A stretch of DNA of 64,000 bases from Luscinia megarhynchos (GCA_034336665.1 CM067592.1:41777735-41841734); one strand, 5' to 3'; counted from the stretch's first letter, positions 23,341-36,977 are shown. Translations and numbers: made by a program. The notes: a model not told the origin generated them from the letters alone.

Positions 23341-26300
23341 GTGAACTTAAATATCTAGCAGCTGAGTCCAGTTTCCTTTGCATATCGTTATGGTAATTAA
23401 AGATTAAAGGACAAGATATGTAATACATTTGTGCTATCAAAAGATTATGCCTTGATTCTAGTCACGACTGGGTTAACTTTTGCAGTAACCAGGAGGGAGC
23501 ATATCTACCCAGACATTATTATATACCACCTCACCTCATTGCTGGGGGCAAGAGGAAAGGAGTCTCTTCTGGAGAGAGGAGGGTCCTGATGGTTGACTAA
23601 ATGCAGTGAAGGGAGTGTTTGAGTGACCCTGGCTCTCAGCTATCACATGTGAATTGTTCTGCTCTCTTGAGCTTTTATTGTTAATATTGTTGCTGATACT
23701 GCTCACGATCTTATCTCATTGCTGTTTCCAGCAAAGTGTTCTTTTCTCAACCTGTGATTTCACCTTTGATGCCTCTCCAGCCACCTTCAGGAGTAGAAGG
23801 GAAGAGGATGGGGAGGGAGAGGAGTGAGCAAGTAGCACACAGTTTGGAGAGTCTCAGCGGGAGCACTAAACTAGGGAGTACCTTTTCTAAACCACAAGAT
23901 ATTAGTACAAGTTCAGATTTTCATTAGCAATTCTATGTCATACACTTAACTTGTAAAAGACCAGCTATTCGTTGCTGTGCATAACACCCTCTAGAGAGCT
24001 CCTCCTTGCTACGACCTTCCTGTCACACTCCAAGAGGTCTCAGTCATTAGTTACGCCCTGGCCACTGCATCCTAATGGAAACCATAGAAACATAGCCTAG
24101 AGTATACCTCAGCTATGAATTTCAGTGTAGTGAAAATCAGTGCCAGCTTCAGGAATACTGTAGAGGTCAACAGCCATTACCCCATGTGGCAGTAACCATG
24201 GGTTTTCCCTTCATTAGAGAAGAGATGTTATATTAGTGAGGGCCACAAGGTGACATTTTCCTCCCTTATGGGAGTTGAAGTCTGCCCTAAATTTTGTAAA
24301 GGTTCCTGGAACTCTGAAGAATGATGTGAAGATAGACAACTATGGCATTATTTCTGGAATACTTCTGAAGTTTTTTCATCATATCATGGCATTTTATTAA
24401 ATGTTAGGTGAATGAATACAGTGAATACCTGGCATATCATCCTTTTACAGTTTGGGATTCTTTGCATATCTTTCAGTTGGTTTAAGCTTTAATATTAGAC
24501 TGATTTACCTTACTGCAGCCCATCAGGAGAGAACACTACCAGCAAAGAGTTCCTAAACACCTAGGCCAAAATTTTCTTACAATATGAATCTCTTCCAGTA
24601 ATTTTTATTCTCTTTCTTCCTTATTATTACACATTGTAGGAAACCAAGACTGTGGAAATTATTAATTTACCTACAAATCCTGTGACTGATCTCTGTCAAG
24701 AGAAGCTGCAAAACAAAATATATTCACCTCAGAATGGCATCAATTTTAATAGATTTTGAGAGCTTGTGAATAAAATATCATCAATCATAGCATCATGAGA
24801 ATATCATATGATCAGTGGTACTTACAAACAACCTCTAATGAGTACCCATAAAAATATGTGACTGAATTTGCTGAGGTGCTGTATTCAGAAGTATGGAATA
24901 CTTCTCCTCCAGTATTTGCTGCCCATCCTCATGGGACTCTTTCATTTGAATAACAAAATCTACAAAGCATTGGGGGCCCAAGACCTTAAGCCACTTATGC
25001 TCCCAAGAAATATTCCCGAAGAGTAACTGGAAACATCACTCTGCAGAGATCTGGCAGATATCTGAATAATTGCTTTTCTGGCACACTTCTCACACTGAGG
25101 AGCTAAAACTAAGGGATATTATAGAATTCTTACCATCCTCTTTTGCTGTGTATTTAGTGTATTTTTATAAACTTGTCTTTATAAATCAGTAGGTGATTCA
25201 GTTCCTTTGCCATTTAACTGAATTATTTAAACTGAGGAAGAAAAATGCTTTAAAGCAGGCAAATTATAATTTTTAAAAAAGTTACATGAAAAGTCACATC
25301 ATCTTTTTCATTATTCAAAAGAAATACAGCAACTTGTCAACAATTTAGCCTAAATATTTCATTATGAAGATTCTCCTGGAATTGAACATTACTCTTCCCT
25401 CCCACATCCACAGTGGTCATTTCAGAGCTATTGAAGTACAGAAGCTGTCTACTGATACCTGTCTACTTGCTCCAGCAGCGAGTGCTCACTGTGATGGAGG
25501 GCTTCATGGCAGTGAAATCTAGACACTGCACAGCTTTTTCTTACTGAACATTGCTTCTGACTGGAAATAAAGGTTTTGTAAGAGAATAATAAATATTTCG
25601 AAGTTTTCTTAAGAAATAGACAGGGTTAACACCAGAAAAGGGTCTTTAAAAGTAGATACTTTTGTTGCTGTTGCAATATTCAAATGATGATTCTTCTAGC
25701 ACAAATGGTTAGAATGAATGGGTGACTTCTCACTCTTTCAAAAAAAAAAAAATTGAAGAAAATCAGCAGTTGTCTAGAAATACCATATTTTTTGTTTACT
25801 TTCTCTATAGTTAAAGATGCTTTCCCTTCAATGAGTTTAAAGATTCAAGCTGGTCTTTCACAAGCACAAAGCTTTTAAAGCTTGTCTGCAGACTTGACAA
25901 ACGTTATTTATAAACCAACACACAATTTAATCATAGGAAGTTATGCAAACTTTGGGGAGTGAAATTAACTGCAAATTACAAAAAATGTCCTCTTTTTTAT
26001 AGTATTCTGCTTTGGGATTATGATGGTGATTCCTAGCTGTAAAGATAGAGTCAATAACTGAGGCATAGCTTTTACATATGAGCTATATTGGATAGAGAAC
26101 TCAAACAATTAAAAGTTAGAGCTCTGAAATCATTGTCATCACATTAATGTTACAATTTTATGTGCTACATCATTTATCTGTGGCTTTTATTTGCTATATT
26201 TCATTATTATTTTTTTCCAAAACTTAACTTTAAAATAGTTTTTATATGATCTGTTGTATTCTAGTATTTACAAATGAGTTTGGCTCTTTAATCAATAGTC

Positions 26301-27654
26301 CATGATAACTACAAAGGAAAAAGAGAGGAAGCATTGCTTCAGTTTGAGCTTTCTTGTGAACTGAGAGCATATGTTGGCAAACACTTTCTTCTTTTTTCCA
26401 TTTCCATTCATCTTAATACCCATGCTTTGTTTTATAGAACAAAAAAATCTGCATGCAAGGAAAACCAATCTTAAAGAAAAATTAGTAATCAGGCAACGCA
26501 TTTCTGATCAAATACAAGCCTGCAGTGGCAGTGAAAGGCAGGGGAGCACAAGACAAATGGCTCAGAGCTGTGCTGCTGCAGAGCCTCAGGAAATGACCTT
26601 GTACATGCAAAGATGAGCAGCAGTCAGACTTGCCTGTGAGCTCAGGAGATCTTTAGATGTAATTATGAGATTATCACCAGCCCATGCAAAACCTTCATGC
26701 CTATCACACATCTTATGCCTATCACATACTTTACTGTGTTTCTCTACACATGAAGTGATTTTCAACTAAGCAAAGTAAAGAATTAAGAGGAAGGACAGCA
26801 AATACCATTTCCACAAAAGAACGTGATCAAAGAGTTTTGTCATGAGGCACAGATTAGTGCCACCTTGGCTTTGGGACCCCAATTACTCCTGGTGCTGAGA
26901 AACCCAAATCTGCAGTATCCCATACTTCATCAGTGGCTGGTGAGAGTTTGTGTAAGAAAATCCACCATGAACATTTACTCTTTAACTGCTCTGGGCCAAA
27001 CAGTGAAAACCTGTGTTTCTGAAGTTTATTTGAAGGTTAAGTTAAGCATTCTCCTTTGTAATTTCTACATGTTCAGGGAAATCAGGATCTGTTATTTGTC
27101 AAACAAAAACTCTAGTATCTTCCTACTTGAAACATTGAATGGAAGTTATTTTACAGCATAAGTATGAAGGCCTTAGGGCTTGCACTTGTTTCCATTTGAT
27201 ATAACTGATGTGGCACTTGAGAAGGATCACACACTTTTTTCTCAATGCAAAAGAATGAACATGGGTTTCTCCTGAGCAATCTGAGTTCACTGAGAAAGAA
27301 ATGGATGTTCATCTGTGGTGAAATGCATGGCAGGAAAGGATATATTTCTCTACAAATCTGCATATGGTTGCCCAGTAATTTACTTTTTGTTTTTTGGTAT
27401 TTCTACTTACTGAAGTATTTTTATGTAAATTGAAACAATTGGAAGTTTCTATAACAGAAATTTTGCTAATGTTCATATTCCTATTAATGAAGTTTCCATA
27501 ACATGCAGGAGATTGGATGCTATCTTACTACAGATAAAAACAGTATCTCTGAAAACGTGGCCTCCTGAGATCCTGAATTAGTATTTCATTCTATTGAAGG
27601 GTGAAACACAAATACAATACAAGAAAAAAAAAACCAAAGTAGGCTTACATGGTC
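23341..27654. other. Intergenic stretch without a recognised gene
   Basis: AT-rich unique-looking sequence. The longest ORF is 112 codons (26823-27161) and shows no domain. A near-palindrome with HindIII-like halves (AAAGCTTTTAAAGCTT) is at about 25867-25882. Confidence 0.5.
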
Positions 27655-28772
27655 CACCACAACATCCTTTGCTCTAAATTGGATTGGATGGATGGACGGT
27701 TTAGTGGATGAGAAGTTGGTTGGATGGTGGCATCCAGAGGTTAGCAGTCAACAGCTCAGCGTCATGATGGAGATCAATGACAAGTGATGTCTCTCAGGGG
27801 TTCATACTGGGATGAATGCTATTTAATATCTTCATTAATGACACAGATGAAAGGATCAAGTGCACCCTCAGCAATTCCACAGATGACACCAAGCTGAGTG
27901 CTGCTGTTGACAAACTTAAAGGATGGATTCCATCCAGAAGGACTGGGACAAGCTCAAGAAGTTGGCCCACAGGAATCTCATGAGTTTTAACAAGACAAAG
28001 TGCAAGGTGCTGCAACTGGATTGGGGCAAACCCTAGTATCAATCCAGGCTGGGGATGGACAGATGGAGAGCAGCCCTGTGAGAAGGACTTGAGGGTGCTG
28101 GTGGGTGAGAGGCTGGACATGACCCAGCCATGGGCACTCCCAGCCCAGAAACCAAACGTGTCCTGGGCTGCATCCAAAGCAGCCTGGGCAGCAGGGGAGG
28201 GAGGGGATTCTGCCCCTCTGCTCTGCTCTGCTCTGTGAGACCCCAGCTGGAACCCTGCATCCAGCTCTGGGGTCCCAGCACAGGAAGGACATGGAACTGT
28301 TAGAGTGGGAGGAGGTCCAGACATGTTCAGAGGGCTGGAGTACCTCCTCTCTGAAGACAGACTGAGAGCTGGGTTTGCTCATCCTGCAGGAGAAGGCCCC
28401 ATGGAGACTTATAGAAGCATTTCAGTACCTCAAGGAGGCCTATAAGAGAGAGGGGGACAAACCTTTTTGCAAGTTCTGTTGCAATAGGATGACGGATTTT
28501 AAACTATAAGAGAGTTGACTTACATTAGACATAAGGAAGAAGGTTTTGTTTCAATGAGATTGGTAGTTACTGAAACAGGTTGCCCAGGGAGGTGGGAGAT
28601 GCCCCATTCCTGAGAACATTCAAGGTCAGGTTGGATGGCGTTCTAATCTAGTTGGTGATATCCCTTGCAGGGAGTTGGACTATACGACCTTTAAAGCTTA
28701 ATTTCAAGCTAGACTGCTCCATGATTCTACGATCTTCAGAGGTTCCTCCCCATCTCAGCCATTCTGTGACAG
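27655..28772 (+). mobile_element. CR1 LINE, C-terminal reverse transcriptase half to 3' end
   Basis: About 1.1 kb of plus-strand CR1. The reverse transcriptase region VSQGFILG-MLFNIFINDTD (CR1 consensus VPQGSILGPVLFNIFINDLD) is near 27790-27850, and DDTKLS follows near 27880. Then come the KDLGVLVGERLDM-type segment near 28083-28120, the LGCIQSSLGSRG segment near 28160-28200, and a degraded 3' UTR ending CCATTCTGTGACAG near 28760. A GCTCT pentamer is expanded near 28220. Several stops and frameshifts interrupt it. Long minus-strand ORFs over it (up to 176 codons) are antisense shadows. Confidence 0.85.
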
Positions 28773-31700
28773 TGCATAATCCCATAAAATGGAATGTCTA
28801 TGGAGTTAAGCATCCTTCCACTTCTTCAATGTTGTCTCTCTCACTTTCCAAGACTTTTGCCTTCTTGTGTCACTGAGCCCTTAAATATCTACCAAATCAG
28901 TGAGTCCTGTATACTTCAGACCTAATTTTGGAGATGCATTTTAAATCTGGGAAGATTTTGTGTTCCTCTTCCTGGCAATAAACTCAAGATGTCATAAGAA
29001 GGGGCTGAAGGAAGCAGTAATACAATTCGAGATTTAAAGAGAGTGACAGGGAAATGTCTTGCAACAGAGCTGGGAACTAATGCAACAAAACACTGTAGTT
29101 CAGCAATTTTACACATCAGTGACACCATTACAGTGTCTAACTTCATATTTGTATGAAAAAACTAGAAAGACTCTGAAAGATAATTTTATCTGGAATACAT
29201 GATTTTGGTTTAAGTCCATAATCTTGTAGCAAAGTTTGTGGGAAAAAATAAATTCTTTGGTATGATGCTATTAAAAGGAGATCGATTTCCTTAGTTCTCT
29301 GAATTTGTCATTGTACCTAAGCACAGCAGAAGCTAGACATTGAAAGTGTGAGGGAACAAAAGATGGAGCAGGACAGCAGAAGGTCCTGCTGACAGGCAAC
29401 TTTTTGTAATTGGAGGACATTTTAACAACAAAAAGATAATTTAGATGTGGGATAGAATTGATACTGCCATTCCGTCTATTAACAACATCTTCTGTATTTT
29501 TTACCAAAACCACAAAATCCCAGTAACACAGCATCTGACTAGATATTTGCCATGAAGGGTGGGGGCAAACAAAGAGGAAAACAAATGTAGGTATTTTGGG
29601 CTTTGATAAAAAGCAACCATAAGAAAGAATATTTTAGTATTAGCTTGGCATTTGGTCCCTTGGCCACACCCAGGTAAAGCAGTGGGATGCAGTGCTACAG
29701 AAGGGCTTTTCATGACATGTTTCTTGAATGGCACTATGATGTATTCTGTATCCAGGGCATAGGTTACATCAATGATAGTCCTTCAGTTGCTTTTTATTAA
29801 GTCTTTTTCAATTCTTCCTTTCTTCCTGCAGTTTCTTTCCTTCTCTTTCTTGTGCTATTTTTTCCACATATACTTTAATATCTACTGTAATAAAATTTTG
29901 TGTTTAGACACCATCTCTGTTTCCTGCACTGTATCTCCTCCTTCCTTTCAAATCTATGTTCTTTAATTACTCACTTTTGCCTCTAGATATCAGGGCTAGT
30001 AAAATAGCTTACACACACACACTTTCTACTACACATGCAAAATAATTAATTTTCTTGACTCCTTATATGTTTTCCCACATACTTGCTTCCTCATCACGCA
30101 CCAGTATCTGGTCCTGTCATATAAACAATATTTATGCTTTGTTTTTAGTGCTTCTTTTGCCTGGTGTCAAGCTCAATCCAGAAAGACCTGGTAGCTCCCT
30201 GATGAACACAGCACCATGCCAAGCCTAAAAGAAAAAGAAGAAAGAAAATCTTCTCTTTGGTTTCTTGCATGCTCCCTTCTTTGTCCACATCCATATTTCT
30301 TTCAGAGGGGACTCTCTTCTAAGGGTGTTCCAGGTTAAATCTTGATATTTCTGGTCTCTTTCACACATGAGGACAAGATCAAGGGATCTTCCCTTATGTC
30401 TGTTCCTTAAACATAGTTGACTGTGGCAGAAGTTATGACTGATATATTTTTACAGGCAATATAAATCTTCTTAAGTGCATAACAGTGTTTCCCACTCCGT
30501 TTTACTAATGACATCTCTCTATAACCTTTTTGGTTAAAAACACTTGTAGTTTCTGGATGTTGTCCAGTAAGAACACATGCTGGAGGAATGGCTCATTGCT
30601 TGGTCCCAGTTAAACGGATTTCCTCACTTTGTCAACAAAAATTATTCAAGTGTAACTTCCTTCTGAATCTTCTACCAAACAAAACCATTCTATGAATGCA
30701 AGAAATAAATTACCATAGGTGAATGCACTTTGTTTCAGTCACACAGCTGTGGTTGCAAGGTAACATCAGCTGAAAACGACTGTACAGAAGCCTTATTTTA
30801 AAGGAACTTCATAATTCAAAGCAGTAATGTGCCATGTAGCAGTGCAATATATGAAGATACAATGGAAAACTAAAGATCTTAGGCACAAAACACTAAAGCA
30901 TCTGTGACACAAGCTGTCAAAGATCCCATCTAGTCAAATAATAATAAAGTGTGTCATATCTAAAAAAAGAAGAGGAGACACTAAAAATTGCCTGCTCAGC
31001 TATCACTTAAAAAAACATGGGCTGCTGGTAAGAATAAATTAGGAAGATTTTGATATTGCTCCAGACTGTCCCAGCATTTGTCTCTGCATGTACAAGTGGA
31101 ATGTACAAGGGGAAAAGCTTCCAGGAAGAAAGTAAAGCAGAGCTCTTCTTTAAAAGATGTTTTATCTTCCACACTCTTAAAAGAAGAAAAGATACACACC
31201 CCTCTGGAATTGTATCCTTACTATCTATCCTGACACCTGTGAAGCATTTTTTACTGCATTCCTCACTTTTTTCTTCAAATGCTGGTAGCATTGTATACAA
31301 ACTGCACCGTGCCTGTTCCTAGCAATTACTCACTAAGCAGTAAGGTAAATCCCCAGACACCATGATGTCTTGCACAAACCCAGACTTCTACTTCTTTTGC
31401 TGAAATTGTCCTTACCTGGTAGTAGGCCCCAGTTTTGATTTCAAAGCTATGCAACACCAAGCAGCTCTCTCAGGTGACTCACAGTTCAACTACCATCTTC
31501 AGAACAGTTGGTTAGCTTTTCTTTCCTTTAGCCAACAGTGTATGGGGAAATGTGAAAAATAAACATAATTTATTGCTCCATATTACCCTAATCAGGAATG
31601 AGAGCAAGTAATGAAGACTTCCCAAATAACCAGTAGTAACAATGCTAGTAATCTCAAGCAAAAGGTTGGTTTGTTTTTTGTTGTTGTTGTTTTTCGGGTT

Positions 31701-33401
31701 TTTAAAAAATTTTTAATGGAAATCACCTAAGGCAATTTACCTGCTTTAAGTAAAAACGTTTGGCACCAATGTTAGCTAAAATACACATATTTTAGGAATA
31801 TCTCCATTGAACCTATTACATTCCTGGGGCATCCTGTTTAGAGGGGTGCTTACAGTGGGTGTGCCCAGATGTTGCAGCAGCAGATGTATTTAATCTGCTT
31901 GTCTACCACCTGCTTATGTCACCAGCCTCTGAATCTGAAGATCAGTCTCTCTTGTGTTGAGTCCAATAAATCTTGCCTGCTATGCTAAACTGGAAGCCCA
32001 TAACTTTGCAGTCACTTAAAATCATTGCTAGACATGGCTGATTTGTGAAGAACACTATCACACTGCAGACATGTCATGCACAGCTGAGGAGATCTTCCCT
32101 CCAGCCCTACAAAAGAAACAGAAGTCAGCAGCCTACAGTATATAGTACATCTTTGGATCTCTGCCTACATGCCTAGGGTCTTCACTAAGACTAGGTAAGT
32201 ACTGAACCAGCAAGGATGCTTTTAATTTATCTTTAAAGTTCCTATAAATAGCAAACATCTGTTCAATAATAAAGTGGCTAGAAAATAAAGATGTAAAATG
32301 ACAGGTTGTAGGGAGAAGCTAATATACGTACTGCCTTGCATCTTAATAACCATTATTTCTTTTATTAAAATTAAAGAACTGGTAAGTAAGGTACTGAAAT
32401 TTGAGATAAAAGACTTGAAAGGAAAAAAAAAAAAGCATCACACAAATCCCCAGATTCAGTTAATTTTCCTAAATGTAAGCATTAAGAATTACAAAGTTTT
32501 TGTATGTCCTTGCCTGTGATTCTGGTATGAAGCAAAGCAGAGGAAGAAATGAAGTAATAATATTCAGAACACTTTTAACTTACAGTGACAGGCAAATGGA
32601 AACAATTTGAAGTAGGCCTGGAAACTCATTCACTAAAATATCCTAGTTCAGCAGTTCTGTATGGCAGTGAAATCATAAAACTGTAACAGAAATATCATGT
32701 TAGTTCAAAAAGTTTCAGTTCTGTAATAATGCATACTGCAAATGAGAAGACCCAAGAAAAAGAAAAATAAGAAATTGAGAGTGAGTCATGACAAGCCACC
32801 TTATGAATCAAGTGAATAAATATTGGTGGAAGAAAATTAAAATTATTATTGGAAATTAATGAATTAAAAATGGATTACACATGTTACTTACAGATGTACA
32901 ACAGGCTATAACCTTCAGTGATATTCAGTTATTGTAACTATTTAGACTTAGTGAAATAGCACATTTTGCTGCAGCTTAGGACTACAATTATCACTACTTC
33001 TTAACATCATGGCTGATTTTTGTGTGCATCTAATACAGTAAATTTTTTTCCTCCAGATTTGATTATCTTTTAAAACTACAGCAGAAACATAAGCCCCTTC
33101 CCCAGTCAGTAACTCACCAATTTCTAATCCCTGTTTTTTCCCATAAATTTTAACTGATTTCAAGTTGCAGGAAAATAAGATACAGACTATACATGTGGGA
33201 GTATTTTTGTATCATAAACCAGCATCTTTCTTTGGAGCAAAATGTTTGATGTATCAAACAACATCTTAAGAAGTAATTGTAGTGATTATTTAAGACATCA
33301 AAGTAAGTTTAAATTGTTTATTTGCCTAATGGTTTTTAACTCATGCTGCTTGCAACTCTCCACAGTTACTGAAGATGTACAGTACACTCCTAGGAGTCAT
33401 T
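28773..33401. other. Intergenic stretch without a recognised gene
   Basis: AT-rich, with a short CA repeat near 30010 and a T/G-rich tract near 31668-31715. ORFs reach 97 codons without recognisable similarity. Confidence 0.5.
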
Positions 33402-33998
33402 TTACCAGCACTGAATTTTTTTGCAAGAATCTTGAGGCACTATCAAGCACACAGTAGAGCAAAGGCTCCAGAAGGCAGTTTTGTGCACACCTGGTGTTGG
33501 AAGGTGCCTCTCTCTGTACTGCTTTCTGGGAAGACCACGTGGCACATTTTCCCCCAACATGATATGGTAGGACACAAGCACGTGAGGCAGGCCAACAAGC
33601 CCCACAAAGATGTCCCCTTCATTCAATGCCCTTTGAGAGCAAACAGGGAAGAGGTGCGAGACCAGACTCTCTTTTTGCCTGGGGAGAGTGAAAGACATGA
33701 TCTGCACAAGACAATCTGCCACCCCACTCAATAAATCCTCAGTTTGGGACCCTCCTTTCATTCCTGCCTGATTAAAACTGCCCTTTTGCTTCTCAAAAGC
33801 AGCTGGTGGCAGCAAGTTCTTGTATGCTGGCTTGAGCTGCCAGCCCATAGCGCCAAGATAGGCAGTGGGCAGCGCAGTGGGCAGCACAGGGATGACTTGG
33901 GCACAAGGTGCCAACTCCTGTGGCTGAGCCTCACATGCCCCCTGGTCTTCTGCATTTTTCAGCTTGAGAATCAGCACCTTGATGGGTACACTCATCAA
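33402..33998 (-). other. Unrecognised 198-codon ORF in a locally GC-richer patch
   Basis: This is the longest ORF in the window that is neither CHSY3 nor CR1-related. It lies about 3 kb downstream of the CHSY3 stop and on the same strand. The translation starts MMSVPIKVLILKLKNAEDQG and has no signal peptide, membrane segment or domain that I recognise. A plus-strand ORF of 119 codons overlaps it, which is more typical of chance openness in GC-richer DNA. An AATAAA occurs on the plus strand near 33730, so an unidentified LTR is another possibility. I would not call it a gene without transcript or conservation evidence. Confidence 0.15.
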
Positions 33999-35760
33999 GT
34001 CTTAGAAAGCCCAACATGATGTTTTTCCTTCATCCAGAAGATGCAAGTACTCTGCTAAATTAAGCAACGTGACTGGAAAAACAGGTCATGATGCAGTGGT
34101 TTGGGTATTTCTGAGGCTTCTGAGTAGTGAATGCTGAGATTTTTTTTCTAAGAACAGATGTGTCTGAAAAGGCAAAGTGTGAGCTGTTCACAACCCACTT
34201 CCCAGCAATGAAGCCAGGGAAACTACTCCCAGGGGAAGGAGGTTTGGGAAAAACTGGTCATTATGTTCTGTTGTGAATTCACTTGTCACGCATTTACAAA
34301 GGGACATTTTACACATACAAATTTCATTTTACAATCAAGATTATGATTCAAACTAGACAAAAGCAAACAGTTGATTAACACAGATATTCCCGTCTTAGTG
34401 TATACATACATAACATTAACACTTTTGTGCTTTTTCTTTCTTTTAATATGATCTCCTTAGAAGGCATATTATTCCTTAGACAAACTAACACAAGTTCTCA
34501 AGTTATCTCAGGATAGTTATTTCAAAAGAAAATGCAATATTTCATAATAAACATTTATAATCAGGTTTTTAACAAAGTAATTCATCATATAAACAAATGA
34601 ATCAGTCAAGACACTAAATAAATATTTGTACTGGTAAATACTAGCATTTTGCTTATACCATGTAGGACCTGATCCTGCAAGCCCTCTGTATATATCTTTA
34701 TCCCCACTGAATGATTGGTTTCATCGCTTGTTCTAATCTACTATTTTACTTTGAGCTGAGCAAATACTTTCTGGCCACTAAGTTAAGTAATTGAAATAAG
34801 CACTGGAATACATCCCAGTAGACAATGATTTCCTTAGATGTCTTTGTAAGTCATTAGCATTTTTTCTTGTTTAAGAAATCATCACAAACATGTATCAACA
34901 GTCAATCAATTTTTGGTATTTACAATCTGAGTTGCATTGGTTGAGATTTTTAAAATATATCGTGTTCCTTGTCCTTGGCTTTTTTAATGAACAAAGTGTG
35001 ATTTTGCACCCAATTTGAAGAGCAATTTCCAAGAATTATATTATAAATGATACTGATTATTTTTTTTCTGTCAGACTTTTGAGCTAACAATACTGGGCTA
35101 GGAAGGCAAGAGCCTCCAGGAAAATAACAAGCCAGGAATTCTGCGTGAAGAGGGCTGGTACAAATATGAATTACACTCTCTGTTCTCATCTACCACAATT
35201 ACTACCTTTTCCAGGACAAGGGAATGGCCTTTTTTAAAGCACACACCAAACTATGGCCAGCCCTTTAATTTTGAGTTTACTTAATCCTTGCCATTTTCTT
35301 TGCATGGTAAATCCAGAACAGAGAACCACAGATAAGAGACATTAACTGATCTACATACTCTCTTGATGCCTTAGGAAATTATCTGAATATCCTCACTCAA
35401 ACAGATGTACCAGTGAATTCCAAACTCTTAGTTGTTTTGGGGGGTTTGGGGAGTTTTTTGTGTTTTTTTTTTAAGGAAACAGAGAAGCAGTCAGTCACAG
35501 CTGACAAACTTAAAATTTTTCTTGCCCAGCTCTGTTTGAAATATAGTTTGAAATCAAGGGTACTGAGGTTATTAGATGTACCCACTGTACTATCTTAAGT
35601 TTAGCTGAATTCTGATGGTTTCCTGAATGTCTCTAAGCTCCTACCACAGTATAACATGAAATGTTCCAAGCATGTAGCAAAAATAGCAACGATTGTAACA
35701 AATCACTGCCTGAACTGAAAGTGGAACATACTTTGAAATTACTCTCTCTATATATCTATA

Positions 35761-35816
35761 TATATAGGGATATACACACACGCACGCACACACACACACA
35801 TATATATCCCTATATA
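35761..35816. repeat. Perfect 14-bp inverted repeat enclosing a CA microsatellite
   Basis: The left arm TATATAGGGATATA (35761-35774) is the exact reverse complement of the right arm TATATCCCTATATA (35803-35816). The 28-base spacer is almost pure CA with two CG interruptions. Transcribed from the minus strand, it would form a hairpin with a GU-rich loop just past the inferred CHSY3 poly(A) signal. Confidence 0.9.
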
Positions 35817-35829
35817 AACATTTCAGAAA

Positions 35830-35840
35830 TTTATTTTATT
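35830..35840 (-). promoter_or_regulatory. Candidate CHSY3 poly(A) signal (two overlapping AATAAA) with GT-rich downstream element
   Basis: On the minus strand the 11 bases read AATAAAATAAA, two overlapping canonical hexamers. About 30-60 bases further downstream the minus strand is a run of TG dinucleotides (the CA repeat at 35774-35800 on the plus strand). That is the U/G-rich downstream element expected after a cleavage site. This is the first canonical hexamer after the CHSY3 stop. Use of the site is inferred. Confidence 0.55.
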
Positions 35841-36354
35841 ATTTCTCCTGATGGTATTATTTTAAATACTTCATGAATTCACAATAAGACAACTTCAGGC
35901 TGTTTGGAGAGATAAATCTGAACACAGTCTTATAACCTCCACTAATATAAATATATTGGCAAGGAACTTTGACCAGCAATAGTATGTTTTGAAACTTAAA
36001 TAACTATTCTACAGTTACTTTAGTTTTAACAACAAGTTGCTACTGAGTACCAATATTCATGAAAAATGTAAAAAAAGAATAGCTTTAACTTTTAACACTG
36101 AAGTGCAGCCTTATGAAAGGAATGTGAAAGAAAATTAGGCATTTGAGATTCATTCTAGAAAGAGAAAGAGCAACTTATACTATGTGTTTCAGAGTAAGAA
36201 TGCTGTATGCTTGCACTTTATCATGAAAGACCACGTTGAGTCATAGTTTCTTCTTGCCTGCAAATGAAAGATGTTGGCTCAAAAATCTTCAAAGTGTACA
36301 TGAGCATTTGATTAAATCCTGTTTGTTGTGAAAATAAAGTTCATTTACACTTTG

Positions 36355-36394
36355 ACTGAATAACAATGAGGAGTACTGAATAACAATGAGGAGT
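36355..36394. repeat. Perfect 20-bp tandem duplication in the CHSY3 3' UTR
   Basis: ACTGAATAACAATGAGGAGT occurs twice head to tail (36355-36374 and 36375-36394) with no mismatch. The sequence is not low-complexity, so it looks like a recent local duplication. On the minus strand it lies just downstream of an ATTAAA hexamer (36400-36395). Confidence 0.95.
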
Positions 36395-36977
36395 TTTAAT
36401 AATAAGACATTTAAGGACCTTGGTAGCCAGTACCAGTTGTATTTGCAAGTAGCTCCTCAGCTTTACTCTTTTTTTAAAAAATAAAGGTACAATTATAGTT
36501 ATTCATTTACTTTAAAAATTCTAAAGATGAAGAAAAGTAGCGTTTATACATATAAGTCCTCATATAAATTATAAAACTCAAGTTTATCTTAGAGAGTTCC
36601 ATCCCCAGAAGAAGCATAAAGCACTTTTGTGGTACCTTCACCAGTAAATATTTGTTTCACATCAAATCTGAGAAATGCAACAAAGATGATATTGAATCCA
36701 AAAGCTGAAAGAAAACTTTCTTCTAATATAGTCTCTTGCGATGAATATGCTCCATGTATGATTTCCATGACTAGACTGAATTTCAAATAAAGGAAATATG
36801 AAGGAATTCGCCTCACCAATTCAGTAGGTATAAGAAGCATCAGTGAACAGCAGAGTCATCTCGTTTGAGGTCAACAGTCTTTGGAAGACTACAAGGAGGG
36901 AGTTTAAAACTATGACAGCAAAACCAAATAGTAGCAATGAGGTAAACTCCCCTAAAAAGGCCAGATAGGCTGAATTG

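Larger units (their letters stand above)
35815..36977 (-). other. CHSY3: Inferred CHSY3 3' untranslated region
   Basis: Starting at the CHSY3 stop codon and reading down the minus strand, no canonical AATAAA occurs until 35840-35830, which gives an inferred 3' UTR of about 1.15 kb. An ATTAAA variant lies at 36395-36400 and could serve an earlier site. Two short minus-strand ORFs overlap this stretch (36821-37054 and 36589-36840), but neither resembles a known protein and I treat them as chance. The segment also contains a perfect 20-bp tandem duplication at 36355-36394. The 3' limit is inferred from signals, not from transcript data. Confidence 0.55.

Noticed and set aside
27794..28382. Minus-strand ORFs of 80-176 codons
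   Set aside because: They are antisense to a plus-strand CR1 whose reverse transcriptase motifs are recognisable. Pro/Ser/Leu-rich translations are typical of this strand of CR1.
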